Shown: piece by piece, positions 45,839 through 58,200 of the stretch
How the letters are laid out: every line of letters starts with the position of its first letter
Numbering within the stretch: position 1 is the first letter of the stretch
Assembly: GCF_000002985.6 (NCBI RefSeq)
Contig: NC_003282.8
Location: forward strand, 13,144,001 to 13,208,000
DNA length: 64,000 nucleotides
Source: Caenorhabditis elegans
Taxonomy: Eukaryota > Nematoda > Chromadorea > Rhabditida > Rhabditidae
Direction of reading: 5' to 3'
The notes under the pieces: generated by a model
Database searches by the model: none
Told to the model about the DNA's origin: nothing
Seen by the model: the letters and a program-made list of their open reading frames with translations, nothing else
Position numbers and translations under genes: made by a program

Positions 45839-48283
45839 ATGAAAGGTATGTTCCAGGTTATGTTCCAGATGTTGTTGGCCTGCCTAAAAGTGGACAGGCG
45901 TGAGGTAGGCAGTCACATTTGCAATCTCCGAGCCTACCTGTGCCGGCTTACCTACCCACCTGCCGTTTTGTCTGCGTGCTTACTGCCTGCTTAATGTGAA
46001 TCTGCGTGCCTACCGCTTGCCTGCAGTTTATGTATATTTTGGCAGTAGGTGTAGGTGCTAAGGCAGGCTATTTCATGCCTGCACCCGTTTCTAACTTTGT
46101 ATTTTTGCGGTAGGCGCGGAGCAGGCGTACATCGCTAGGCAGTTTTACCGATAGATTTTTTTCAGTTCTACACTTCACTGTGATCTTGCTATCGTTGATT
46201 CCCGTGACATTTGCCGACGGTCCAGCAGCTCCACCTGCTACAACAGAGGAACCAAAATCAACTGCTCCACCTGCTACAACAGATGTCACACAGACACTCG
46301 TTCCTAGTGTCTACCTTCCGCTCGGTGCTGGTGAACCGCAACAAGGTCGCAATATTTCAAGTGAATTCGGAGTATTCCCGAAGGAGTTCTTTACGTGTGG
46401 AAAAAGAACAGCAACGACATTGAATGAAGCTTATACAGGCCCCAGTTCATTGGAAGTTGTTGTAAAATGTGATCCAACTCCGGCTCGAACGATTATTGGG
46501 AAGGCGGATAATTCATTTGTCAAGTTCAATCGGGATTTCAAGAAGGAATGCGAGTTGTTCACCTGCTCAAATGACGTCTACCAAGGTGATGGAGATCAGT
46601 TGGAGGAAATTGTAAATTTTGACCCGGCGCTTTACTCAAAAAATGCAAAAGCTCCGAAACCAGAGAAACCGGAAACCAACATTTGTTCTGACAAAAAGGC
46701 AACATATCCCGAGGTAACATTTTTTGGTGCTCATACTGGAATCTTCATTCTTGCTCTTTCAGGGCTCCACTCCGACTAGCTCAATCCTGTTTGCTAACGA
46801 AGGAAACTGCTATGCGAAAGTAGGATCTACGTTGATAACATTATTGGAGACACCAGAAACATTTGCTCAAGTCCCTCGTTGGTTGCCTGCGAATGAGGAT
46901 CGACTCAACTTGAAGAGCTTGTTCTTTTCAAATGAGGTGAGCAAGTTCATTATTGAAGTTTTTGCATTTTTCGAGAGCATTTTGACAACTCCCCATTATT
47001 GAATTTTTATTCAGAAATCCGAAATCGTGGAGCGAGTCCCATTCGTCTTTGAATCGAAGAAAAACGATAGTACAGCTGTCACCTATCAGAAATGCGACAC
47101 CACTTGCGATAAAGGATCAATTGTCAAAATACAGATGAATCCCGGCGAATACTCTATGATGGTCTATCTGAATCCGAAGGAGTGCTCGTCGTTCAGAATT
47201 TGCTTTGATCCCGATAGATTTTTGGATGACTCTAAGAAACCCAGCTGCCAGGACGATTTTACCATTGATGTGCTGTTCAAGAGTGGAGTCGTTGTTTGGG
47301 GAAAGAAAGGAAGAGCGTCGATAATTGAGATGATGAGCCCGTACCATGATGAAGATAATGTAGTTGGAATTGAGTTCGGATACGGTGTCAAAACAAGTAA
47401 AGGAGATCTTGCTGGAGAATTCTACATCGGAAACGATCATCGAGAGTTTGTGCAAAGCGATTCATCGGGATACACTTCGGCTTCAAGCTCAAAGTTGGCA
47501 TTCTTCTTTCCATCCGATGGGTGTCTACGCGCTACTGCCGGCATTTTCTCCAAGGTTTGTTTTTTTTTCAGTTACTACGGAAACACGAAATTCCGAGACA
47601 TCTCAGAATTTTTGATTCCATAAACTCCACCTGTATTCCACCTTTAAATATTTAATTATTTCAGAAAATCGCCAGTGGTAAAACAATGGCAAATGAAAAA
47701 GTGACTGTTGTTGGAAAACTTTTCGGGGAATCTGGAGAACTGATTACAGTACAAACACCAGAAGTCGCCACAACAACCACTGCACGACCCATTAAGAATA
47801 TTGCTGCAACAACTACCGTCGCACCTCTCCAATTGATTGCGGATGCTTCACTTGTTGACAATGACCTACAATCGAATCTTGAAGCAACTGGAGTGTATGT
47901 CGATGGAAAGTGGTGGTGGTGGGCAATCTACCTGGGATTTGTCTTGGGCACTCTCCTTACTTTGGCTATCGGGGGTGGAATATGTTACGTGTTGCGACGA
48001 ACTGTTTATGGATATTGGTAAGTGGATGTTTGGTATATTATTTTTATATAAGAAAATATTGACTTTCAGGTACCGCGGCATGTACAGACGATATGGATGT
48101 GATGTCTCTGCGACAACCGCTGGTCTCACTGGAGTTGGATTCGGAGCAACTACGACCGCAATGCAGACGATTTCTCCTGGAAAGACGGGTGCGACAACAT
48201 TGGGAAGTACTTCAAGTACCACTGGAATTACTGAAACTACTGGAACTACTGGATCCACGGCAACCACTGGAACTATGGCATAA
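45839..48283 (+). CDS. Nematode single-pass membrane protein of unknown function (611 aa)
   Basis: Exons 45839-45845, 46166-46713, 46763-46936, 47015-47554, 47665-48017 and 48070-48283 keep one frame. The first exon has only seven coding bases (ATGAAAG). A signal peptide follows (MKVLHFTVILLSLIPVTFA), then a short Pro/Ala/Thr repeat (APPATTEEPKSTAPPATT), a large extracellular region with spaced cysteines in two similar halves, a Thr-rich stalk (ATTTTARPIKNIAATTTV), and a membrane helix after four tryptophans (WWWWAIYLGFVLGTLLTLAI). The cytoplasmic tail is YRR-rich and ends in Thr/Gly repeats. I do not recognise the extracellular fold. A type I surface protein is likely; the function is open. 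Intron 1 carries a TGCCTACC-type minisatellite. Confidence 0.82.
45870..46130. repeat. Degenerate GCCTACC/GGTAGGC minisatellite in intron 1
   Basis: Imperfect units such as GTGCCTACCGCTTGCCTGC and their inverses, related to the lev-1 intron 7 array at 30.42-30.85 kb. Confidence 0.75.
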
Positions 48284-48299
48284 TTTCGTGATTTATTGA

Positions 48300-48970
48300 A
48301 TGAGATCTTTTGAATGAGATCTTTTGAATGAAATTTATTGAAAATTTGCTGTGTTTTTTTTAAAGAATTACATTATGCAAGATTGATTCAAACCCAAACA
48401 GTATTGTACATAGCGGTAAAGGCGGTACGGTATGGGGGAGTTATAGGTCTGTAGGTAGGCACGGCTGGTCAGCCAAACTGGCAAAAAGTACCATGTGCAC
48501 TGAAAATGTTCAATTCTGTCAGAATCAACTGAAACTTTTATTGTTTTTTTTTCGAAAGCAAATTTGCAGTTTTCAGAAAGTCGGAAATTTTCACTATTAA
48601 TCAGTTTTTAGTTTTGTAGGCTTTGGAAATTTTAAGTATTGGTTTTTAAAAAGGTAAGGGGATTGTGTTGGAGTACCGTAGTAGGGCTACTGTAGGAATA
48701 CAGTAGTTTCGAAAATTTTCCGTTTTTTGGCTTTTGCAGAGTGATTGGATTAAGTTGAGTAGCGTTGGGTACACAATCGTTAATGCGGGGTTTCAGTCAA
48801 AACAGAATTTCTGGAACTGCAGTGATTATACAGTAATCCTACAGTACCCATACAGTACTCCAGCACTAAATATTAAAATTCCCGAAACTACAGTAATCCT
48901 ACCCTACTAAGGAGTACTGTGTGGATACTGTAGAATACTGTATGATCATTAGTAAAAATACTTTAATGTA
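48300..48970. repeat. Intergenic stretch with TACAGTA-rich repeats
   Basis: After the membrane-protein stop codon there is a short tandem repeat (TTGAATGAGATCTT, two to three units at 48.30-48.33 kb). At 48.67-48.95 kb many ACTGTA/TACAGTA units occur in both orientations. No gene. Confidence 0.6.
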
Positions 48971-49163
48971 TTACGGGAACAATAAATCATGAGAATACGT
49001 GGTGCATTTTATTTGACGCGCGATATTTCTTAGCGAAAACTACAGTAAGAGCTTAAATATCTATTGTTATTTGAGTTCTTACTGTAGTTTTCGCTAAGAG
49101 ATATCGCGCGTCAAATAAAATGCACTAAGTACGCATTCTCATGATTTATTGTTCCCGTAATAA
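48971..49163. repeat. Palindromic element, GACGCGC family (copy next to orphan exon)
   Basis: Perfect-looking ends ATTACGGGAACAATAAATCA and the inverse TGATTTATTGTTCCCGTAAT. Inner arms are TTTGACGCGCGATAT and AAACTACAGTAAGA. Confidence 0.85.
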
Positions 49164-49191
49164 GATTGAGATAAATCTCCAAAAAACTAAC

Positions 49192-49249
49192 CATTTTGAA
49201 CGAACTCGGCAATTTTTTGGCAGACAATGTCGTGAAGAGACTTGGCCAT
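49192..49249 (-). pseudogene. Orphan first exon of a ZYG-11-like gene
   Basis: Minus-strand ATG at 49249 reads AKSLHDIVCQKIAEFVQN with a GT donor. This exon and about 190 bp of upstream flank (to about 49440) match 53325-53570 of the intact gene almost base for base. No downstream ZYG-11-like exon follows; instead the sequence runs into a palindromic element at 49163. It is a promoter-plus-exon-1 duplicate, probably inactive. Confidence 0.85.
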
Positions 49250-49797
49250 TGTATGGAATAACCAGGGAATAGAGGAGTACTATCTTGCAGAACGAGAAAA
49301 AAAAACAAAAAGACTGGAAGGGGGTGAGAATTACGAACAAATGGTACGGGCCTATGAACACCTGTCTCTAATGTAGCTCTATCATTGCACCTCGTGGGAA
49401 TGAGAAAGTGGGAACAGTCATGGATGTTTGCGGTCAGATAAAATTTTAAGTATAATATTGTTTCAAAAACTGAAATATGAAATCTGATAAAAATTTCATA
49501 TATTATAACTACTAATGACTTCTTGCACTTTGAGAATCCTTCTTTAAAAGAATCGCATAATTGTGGTTTAAGATTTATGAAACTGAGTTGATTTTTAATC
49601 AGGAACAGAGAAAGATTCAAACATGCAAGTTTACATAAAAGAAACAAGTTTTCAAAAACCGTAAAGAGCCCTAACTTCTGAACAGTTGAGGAATGATGCA
49701 ATAGGGTCATTTGTAATGTATTAGGGAAATTTGATTGGGGTTTTTTAATGGGAACTTTTAATAGAACAAATTTGTTTGGCACTTTTCAAAGAATTTT

Positions 49798-52700
49798 TCA
49801 AATATGAATCTTGTCAATTCCAATTGCTAAGCGATTACTTTCAGCCAGTAACTGATTGATGAGTTTATATTGAACCTGGTTCCCTTCAGCGTGGTGCAAT
49901 AGTTTTGTGAGCAATGAAGTAGTTTGGAACGTTATGTCATTTTTCTGTCGAGTAAGCATTAGCCTGAAATAAGAAAAAAAAAGTTAAGGTTGTTACAGAA
50001 AAAGTAAGCTACGTTTTAGCACGCACAGAAAAAATAAGAAAGTTGTTGACTTTTTGATATTTTAAAATCGGATTCCAACAACATGTACATACCGAAAGTA
50101 TTTTTGAACTTGAAATATTAATTGGAACTTTTTCGATTAAACTATAATGATTTTTTTTTGTTCTACCAGCGGTTCTATCTACTGAAGGCTCAATAAAAGA
50201 GTTAAGCACTAGAAGTTCCCTGTTTAGGTATCAAATCCTCAAAAGTAGACTTGACTTTTAATTAACGAAGAAAATTTTATTAAATACTTGCCCAATCTTA
50301 TCGACATTTGATGATGTGTAGAGTTCTTGCAAAGAGTCATAATTCAGAGCGGATGACAGATTTGTTAACAACTCCAAGCATTTCGTAGTAATATCATTAG
50401 ACTCAACCTTTTCCATGCAACTCAATGAAATACTTATTATTCCAGCTTGTATCATGTTGGTACAAGCCTTTGAACTTTTTTCAGTCATTTTGATAGTGAT
50501 TTCAAAAAATTCCGAAAGCTTCGTTTCATTTTTCTGTCCTACACTCCATTCCAGTATATCGACTAATCGATTCACATTCTCAGTTTTTTCAGATAGAGAT
50601 TTTAATTCATCAGAATGCATTCTATGTATGCACTGGCACAAAACACTTGATGCTCTGGTACGAAGAGCCTTGCTTACTCGATTCTCTAATAGAAAACTCA
50701 TAGCGGTTTTGCTTATTTTATCAAAATCGAGTTTTCCCAATTTCAAATTTACAAGTTTCTCGACGGCATTCCAGTAGGAAATATTGACTTTTACGTATGC
50801 TTCTGAAATCATCCTTTTGTACAAATAAACGAAGCTCATTAAAGCTTCAACCAATAACGTCACTCCGTTTGAACACAGTTGGTTGGAATAGAGCCTGAAA
50901 GTTGATTATATTCAATTTGTGTTTATTTTCGTAATTAAAATGTTGGTTTGCTTTTTCTTGAAAGTGTATAGCTTTCATAGTTTTGAGTTCCACATTTAGC
51001 GTGAAACATGATAATTTAATTATCTTTGACCTGTTTAGAAGCGTTTTTTTTTAATTGAAAAATAGTAAAAAGTCTTAACTGATGTTAACCATATTCATAT
51101 ACTTTTAAGAAGTGGTTACTATAATTTATAAAACGTGTCTTTATTGCTCAAGTAAATGAAAAAATAAATTTGGTTAGAAAGGCGCGAAGAATTATCAAGT
51201 TTTCGAAGAAAAAATTTCGACTTACATTCCGAATATTATCAAACACTTGAGCCCATTTTGCGTAACAGATATTGAATCAAACGTTTGCATTGATTTTACA
51301 ATTGTTTTTATACATGAAGGAATATTGAGATTTTGCAAGTTATCTTCAGAGATTGAAATTCTGATTGCTTTCATACAGTATCCACTGTCAAATTCTTTTC
51401 TTGCAGTTAAACAGTAAACTAGAGCTTGAACAGATTTATGAAAGTATGCAGTATTCAAAACCCGAACATCATTATATTGTGATGTTTCCGCTTCAGTCAC
51501 TGAAATGATATTTGGTATTGAAACTGCAAAACTGCACATCGTACTTATTGTTGTAACTAACTGAAGATTACGTTGCGTTTTTAGTAAACACTCTAAAATG
51601 TCACCGCTCAACGAGGTTCTGGTACAATCCATGAATCTTAACTCTGGTAATTCCATTTTACATTCTGTGAACTGCTCGACAATATTATTTCTAGAATGGA
51701 GATTAAATCTGAATGAAAATAACAATTAGAAAGATAATGCAAGAGAAAAGTTAAAAGAAACATTTAGCAAGATTGAATTCGAATCGTTGACTATATAGCT
51801 ACAGTTTTTAAAAAGTTTACTTACCTTGTTTGTGATACATCCAAGACCCTCAGGTGTTTTAAGTTAAATAAATCTTTAAGCTCCGTATATGTGGCAATTG
51901 AAAAATCTCTCAGAGCGAGCACTTCCAGTTGTTTTAATCTCGAAATACCGGCAATGTTTAAGATATTGGTTCCACTGATATCCAATGACCGAAGATTTGA
52001 AAAATTACCGAAAAGTTGATAGAAATCATCTTCATTGATATGAACATCGCTCATAGTTAAATGTGTTAGTGATGGTAACATGTTTCCAATCTGAAAAATA
52101 ATGGTGCGGTTTTTTTCAGAGAATATTTTAAAAAATTGAAAAAATCGTTTAGAAAGTTACCAAAAATTATTTACATTCTATAAAGTGTCGTTTATGTTGA
52201 TGATTATTTAAAAAAAACATAAGAAAACATACACTTTTCTTCTGGAGAGGAAGAAAATTGTCTAAATTTGAAAATATTTGTCAAAGAATCGGTTTTTTTT
52301 TCCAAACATTGTTATTTGTTTTTCGATTTTCCAAAAATTAAAAAAAATTGGCACTCTTGATGCTAACATTTGGAGCGCAATAAATTCTAAAACTCATTTG
52401 AAAATATGGGCCAATAGCCGTAGATTGCCGTAGACCAATAACGTCACTTCGTTTAAACACATAAATTTCGCGTTGTCGCGAACCCTTTGTGTGACGGGAA
52501 GTGTGTGAAAAACAGTTTCACCTAGTTAAAACATTATATGTTAAGATAACTTAATACCTTTGCAGTCCATCTTTTCATTAGTTTTTGATCTTTTTCGATG
52601 TGTAAGTACTGAAGATTTTTACGGGTTTCCTCGTTCAGAACAGCTTCCAAAATGCGGACAATATCAACATGACGGGTTTCTTCTAAAAAATTGAGGGATT

Positions 52701-53382
52701 ATTACAGAAATTGATTTTTCTTTGTATAAAAAATGTTCGATGTATAAAGCCTTTTACCAAATATCATTAATTCTTTTAGAACTTTTCCACTACTTCAACG
52801 TTTTTTAAAGGTTTTATTAAGATTTTCCATTCGAAATTTCTAATTTTTTTTTGAAAATTCTGTAAATTGAATGGAACAATCGATAACTGAATGGCCTTTA
52901 TCGTGTATGGAACATATGTTTGCGCGTGACGGTGTTTGCACAAAATACACCGAGGGGCCCAGCCAGAAACCCGTGAAACATCTGATTCTAAACAAAATGA
53001 AAAAATGTATCTATTGCTCGTAATAACTTACTTCTTCTAAATATGCACCAACTTTTAGATTTAGAAAAATTTCCAATTTTCAATTCTTTCAACGAGAATT
53101 GTTTCAGTTGCCTTGCAGTGTTCTCATCCAGTGTCTGGGGGTGTAGTGTAACTTTTGTTACGTTCAGTTTATGGATGGTTTTTAAATTGAATGGTTTATC
53201 TCGATTCATTAAATATGAATAAACAATGTTACTCGATTTGGAATCAAGTTCAAATTCTCTGTTATCGTATGAACCTGTAAAAATACTTTAGTGTAAGATT
53301 GAGATAAATCTCCAAAAAACTAACCATTTTGAACGAATTCGGCAATTTTTTGGCAGGCAATGTCATGAAGAGGCTTGGTCAT
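49798..53382 (-). CDS. ZYG-11-like CUL-2 ubiquitin-ligase adaptor, intact copy (632 aa)
   Basis: Minus-strand exons: 53325-53382, 53032-53274, 52558-52682, 51825-52090, 51545-51708, 51226-51499, 50292-50894 and 49798-49963 (1899 nt, one frame). N-terminal VHL/BC-box-like helix (KPLHDIACQKIAEF), leucine-rich repeats in the 266-bp exon (LPSLTHLTM, LRSLDISGTNI, LEVLAL), then helical repeats of armadillo type (for example ECLLKTQRNLQLV, MQTFDSISVTQNGLKCL). Family members are substrate adaptors of CUL-2 E3 ligase in the cytoplasm and nucleus; ZYG-11 itself acts at meiosis II and in early embryo polarity. The last intron (49964-50291) begins GCAAGT, a GC-AG intron; the paralogue has GTAAGT there. 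The 45-nt intron between exons 5 and 6 has no stop and keeps frame, so retention would add 15 residues. I cannot assign a gene name. Confidence 0.87.
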
Positions 53383-53707
53383 TGTTTGGAATAACCAGAA
53401 AATAGAGAAGTGCTATCTTACAGAACGAAAGAGAATGAAAAAACAAGAAAGGGTGAACAATCGAGGATTGCGAGCAAATAGTATGGTCCTATGAACACCT
53501 GTCTCTAATGTAGCTCTATCATTGCACCTCGTGGGAATGAGAAAGTGGGAACAGTCATGAATGTTTGAGGTCAGATAAATTTTGAGTTTACATAATATTG
53601 TTTCAAAAACTGAAATATGAAATCTGATAAAAATTTCATATATTATAACTTCTAATGACTTCTTGCACTTTGAGAATATAATATAAGGACGTACATTTAG
53701 AAAATTA

Positions 53708-54104
53708 TATTACGGGAACAAACAATTCTGAGAATGCGTACTCGGCAACATTTTTGACGCGCAAGCTATCTCGTAGCGAAAACTACAGTAATTATTTTAA
53801 GTGACTACTGTACCGCTTGTGTCGATTTACGGTCCCCATTTTCGAAATGAGGGACTTTTTGAATAGTGACAGCAACTTCTCATTTTTCCCTTGGTTATTT
53901 CGTATTATTTTCTCATGTTTTGCTTAATTTTAATATTCCATCGACAAATAAATTATTTTAATTCATTTTGAAATTCGAGCCCGTAAATCGATACAAGAGC
54001 TACTGTAGTCATTTATAGAATTACTGTAGTTTTCGCTACGAGATATTTTGCGCGTCAAGTATGTTGCACAGTACGCATGCTCAGAATTATATGTTCCCGT
54101 AATA
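53708..54104. repeat. Palindromic element, GACGCGC family, upstream of the intact ZYG-11-like gene
   Basis: Ends ATTACGGGAACAAACAATTC and the inverse GAATTATATGTTCCCGTAAT. Arms have TTTGACGCGCAAGCTATCTCG, AACTACAGTA and TGTCGATTTACGG. Confidence 0.85.
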
Positions 54105-54109
54105 TTTGT

Positions 54110-55229
54110 AATCTGGGAGGTTTGAGAAGCTTAAATTCAGCCTTTAATTTTTGTGCACATATTCTTAATCTGTAGTACTCACTAGGGAATTGTCAGAAGC
54201 TTGCATATCATATATGTGCGAAATTTTATATTAGCTTGTTTCCTTCTTTAATTGTTGATTATTTTTCACCTTTGTTTTGTTAACACCTTGTTTTCTTTTA
54301 TCTATGTATACCAATCACACACACACAAACATACGGCGAGAAAAGCAACTATAATAATCTATAAATATATAATTATAATAACAAGCTATATAAATCTCAA
54401 CATATATAAAACTTATTGGGTGCGCGGAGAGGAGGAATCGAAGAAAAACGAGGGAAATATAATAAACGTACAAGAGTATTTTGGAAGATAGCGGGAAATT
54501 TGAAAAAATTGAAATTTTGGAAAATGGGGTTTCAAGTAAATTTGTGTTGCTGAAAACTCGAAAAATCCATTTTCCAATATTATTTACTGGAATTTCGAAA
54601 ATTTTCAAATTCCTATTAGAAAGCTCGAATGGAATGGGCTATGAGAAAGATCTTTGCTGACCAGAATCGGGATATCACGGCGAAAAAAGAATGCAATTTG
54701 AGATGATGGGCGGGAAATGATGGGGGGGACCTACAAAATTTTATACATAATTGGCCAAATGTTCCGAACTTTAAAAGGCCGGGAGGCATTCCGGCACGGG
54801 GAGAGATGGGAATGCTATTCGTTAATTCAAATATTAGATTTTTTGTGGCGAAAAAATAGGTTAAAATTAATCGAAATTGATTCCCGGCAAAAATGAATAT
54901 GGTACGGTAGGTTGGTGGGGTTGGGGTGATGATCTATGAAACTATTTTGTTGATAGAAGCATAGTACATACATATATACTGGGCACAACAACTAATCAAA
55001 TTCAAAACGAGTTATTAAAATTATTATGCGTTCGAGACACAAACGTCATAATTTTAGATTATCGTAGAGAAATGGAAATGTGTGAAAATGGGAAGAGAAA
55101 TGATAGAATGATAAAGTGAAATGAGTATAGGATAACAATATACACATGGTTTTAAACTAATTGGGCGAAAGAGAACTGGGGGAGAAGATACAGACAATTA
55201 TCAATTGGGCAATGAATCACGAGTGAATT
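54110..55229. other. Intergenic and 3' flank of ced-3
   Basis: About 1.1 kb without a gene. It includes a CACACACACA run near 54318, AT-rich sequence and the presumed ced-3 3' UTR on the minus strand directly below 55230. No strong secondary structure was seen. Confidence 0.5.
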
Positions 55230-58200
55230 TTAGACGGCAGAGTTTCGTGCTTCCGGCCAAAAGTAGAACTTTTTGAGCAGGCGGGATGTCATCTGAAATT
55301 TAATTTAAATTTTGGGGAAAAATCTAAAACCGATACCCTTGTTTTCAAGCCGCACAGAAAAAGAGGCGGAGCGTCGTTTTGCAAACTTGCCGCGCGCCAA
55401 CCGTGTAATACTCGTGGACAACTTTGAATTAATTTTTTAAATGAGTTAACAATTTTTGGCTTAAATGCTTGATGTTGATGTATTTTCGCTATTTTTTTTT
55501 ACATTTAAAAATCGATAAATTTCGTTGAAAAACTACAAATTTTCGTTTTCAGTAAAATCCAATGGCTAATAAACATTTTTTACTGGAAACCCGATAAATA
55601 GTGACTATTTCAAAATTTAACGCAAAAAAATTAGCATAAAATATTCAAAATCAATCATTTTAGCTAAAAACTAAAATTCTAGGTTGACGCGCGGCAGGCT
55701 TGCAAAAGGACGCTCTGCCTATTTTTCTGTGCCTTAAAAAGTTAGCAGATCGATTGTTGTTCAAGTACCTCTGGCATCTGTTTCAAAATATTCGATCCCT
55801 GTGATGTCTGAAATCCACAAGCGACCTTCTTATTGACTTCAGTCAGCAGCTCAACAACATCCATATCCTTTGCGTGTGTCGAGAACACTTCACAGACGGC
55901 TTGAATGAACCATGATCCACGAGCACTGTTTCTCCACGAAACATATTGAGCTGTCGTTGCGTATGCAATCAGAATGTCAGCTTGGCTCGGCTTCTTTCTC
56001 CACACTTGCTGCAAAAATTTATTAATTATCATTTAAAAATGTTTACAGGACGGGGCTTTCGCTCCAAAGAATATAAAATAATCGGAATATTTTTCGAAAA
56101 AATTGAAAAAATCAATTTTTAATTTTCGAAAAGGCGATTTTTAAATTCCCTCTAAACTGAAAACTGCGACCAATCAGCAATTCACTCCGCCCACTTTCAA
56201 ACCAATCCGATGAAGTGGGCGGAGATCGACGATGCTGATTGGTTTGTCATTTTATCACAAATTTCGTAATTATATCGCAATTTTTTCGTCGGACTTTCTG
56301 GAATAAAAATCTATTTTAGATTTTTTGAAGGAATATTCTCATTCAAGAAATTAAATTGCAACCTGAACTTGCGGCCGCACACATCCAAGAAAATTGAACA
56401 ATGGCCCGTCTCGATTGTCCCATCCACGACGAAGAAATGCAGGAACTCCGTCGACAGAATCCAAGACTGGGAATCCATTGTCACGACGTTCTGAAAATGA
56501 ATTTATTTAAAATATTTATATTAAAATTAAAATAAAAAACGAACCGCCTCGACAAGCCTGCACAAAAACGATTTTCGGCTTATTCGCCAGACGGGGAGCA
56601 TTTGCCGCGTTGAGAAGATCATATATCTCGTGTGTACTAATCGGTATATCATCAACTCCAATAATCACATTCTCTTCTCCGTGTGATAGAATCACGAGTA
56701 TCGCAGAATCTCCGTGTGATTCGTGTTTGGCAAAGTCTCGAATTGTCAGGAGCATTCCCTGGAAATTAAATATCAGTTTACATTAGGAACAAGGCTGGGA
56801 AATTTTTTGGGTTTCTTTTGGTATTTTGACGAAAAATTGATTTTTTGGTTTTTGGGACCAAAAAACCAAAAAAAAAATCGAAATTCGACTTTTTTTTTGA
56901 ATTTTTTGGCTTTTCGAAGATTTCAATTTTACTTTTTGGTGATTAGGAAGGTTTATTGTCCAATGGTGCAATTTTTGCGACAAAAACTACGGTACCTGGT
57001 CTCGACACGACAAATTTTTGGTCAATGCAAATGGGGTGTGCGCCTTTAAGGAGTACTGTAATTTCAAACTCTCGTTGCTGTGGATATTTTTAAAATCGAT
57101 TTTTCATTCTCTTTTTCTCGATTTGTTAAAAAAAATTTTGAAAAATCTAGAAAAAATGTTATAAAACTTTTCTAAATCCTTCATGATTTTTTCAAATTTT
57201 GCAAAAATAAACAAATCGGATGAATAACTTTTGAATTTGAATTGTGACGTTGTTTTGATTTTTATTGCTTTTCCGGAGTGGTTTTTAAAGTTTTTAAAAA
57301 TACATTTCATATTGAAACACCGTTTGCCAATTTTCACAAATTTTAAATTGTGCATTTTTGGATAATTTTGAAAATTCAGAAAATTGATTTCGTGCTATCA
57401 AGTTTTGTATGCGGAAAATTGTCTGAAAATTTACAAACGGTTTTTTACATCAAATATTATAGAAAAACTAAGAAAAAACACATAATGTAGCCGGAAAAAA
57501 CGAAAATTTCGAAACTAGGTAAATCATTTTCGCGGAAGTTCAAAATTTTGTTTTTTGCAAAATTATACATTTTTGCATTTAACACAAATTGTCGTGTCGA
57601 GACCGGGCGCCACATTTTCGGCGCAAAAATGGCAAAAATTTCGCGTTTGGGTAATATAATTTCGCCGTACCCTTCCCGTCAGATTGTCCTTGCAAATAAC
57701 CGTATAGCCCATGCATCTGAACAAATTGGTAAGATTGTCCTTGTCGGCCTTGGTACCATTCCGTGTTGGCATCTGCTCAAAGTGTTCATTATTTATGATG
57801 AGGCACATTCCACGAGGACTCGAGAAGTTTCTGTACATGGTTTTCTCGTCGAAAACACGGCTTATGGTTGGTGCATCGACAAAGTTCATATCCTCTTCAT
57901 GGAATATGTATTGAGTTGGTCCAGAAGCTTTGCTGAATGAGCGATTACGACTTGAACTGTATCCGAGAGAAGAGCATCCGGTGAATGAAGAGTTGGCGGA
58001 TGCTGAAATGTGTTGGTTTTAGGATCGATTTTGATACCCAAATTTCCTCTTTTTTGACGTTTCGCACATTTTAATTTCGCAATGTTTCATTCAATTATAT
58101 CCTCTAGAAATTTTGATTTCCCTTTTAATTTTCTACATTCATGTGATGTAGAAAAATGCAAAAATGTATTTTAATGCATTTTTTCAATTTTCGCAGAATT

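Noticed and set aside
49111-49782. 223-codon minus-strand frame
   Set aside because: It runs through the promoter and orphan exon 1 of a ZYG-11-like copy in a different frame from that exon. It has no domain and no splice support.
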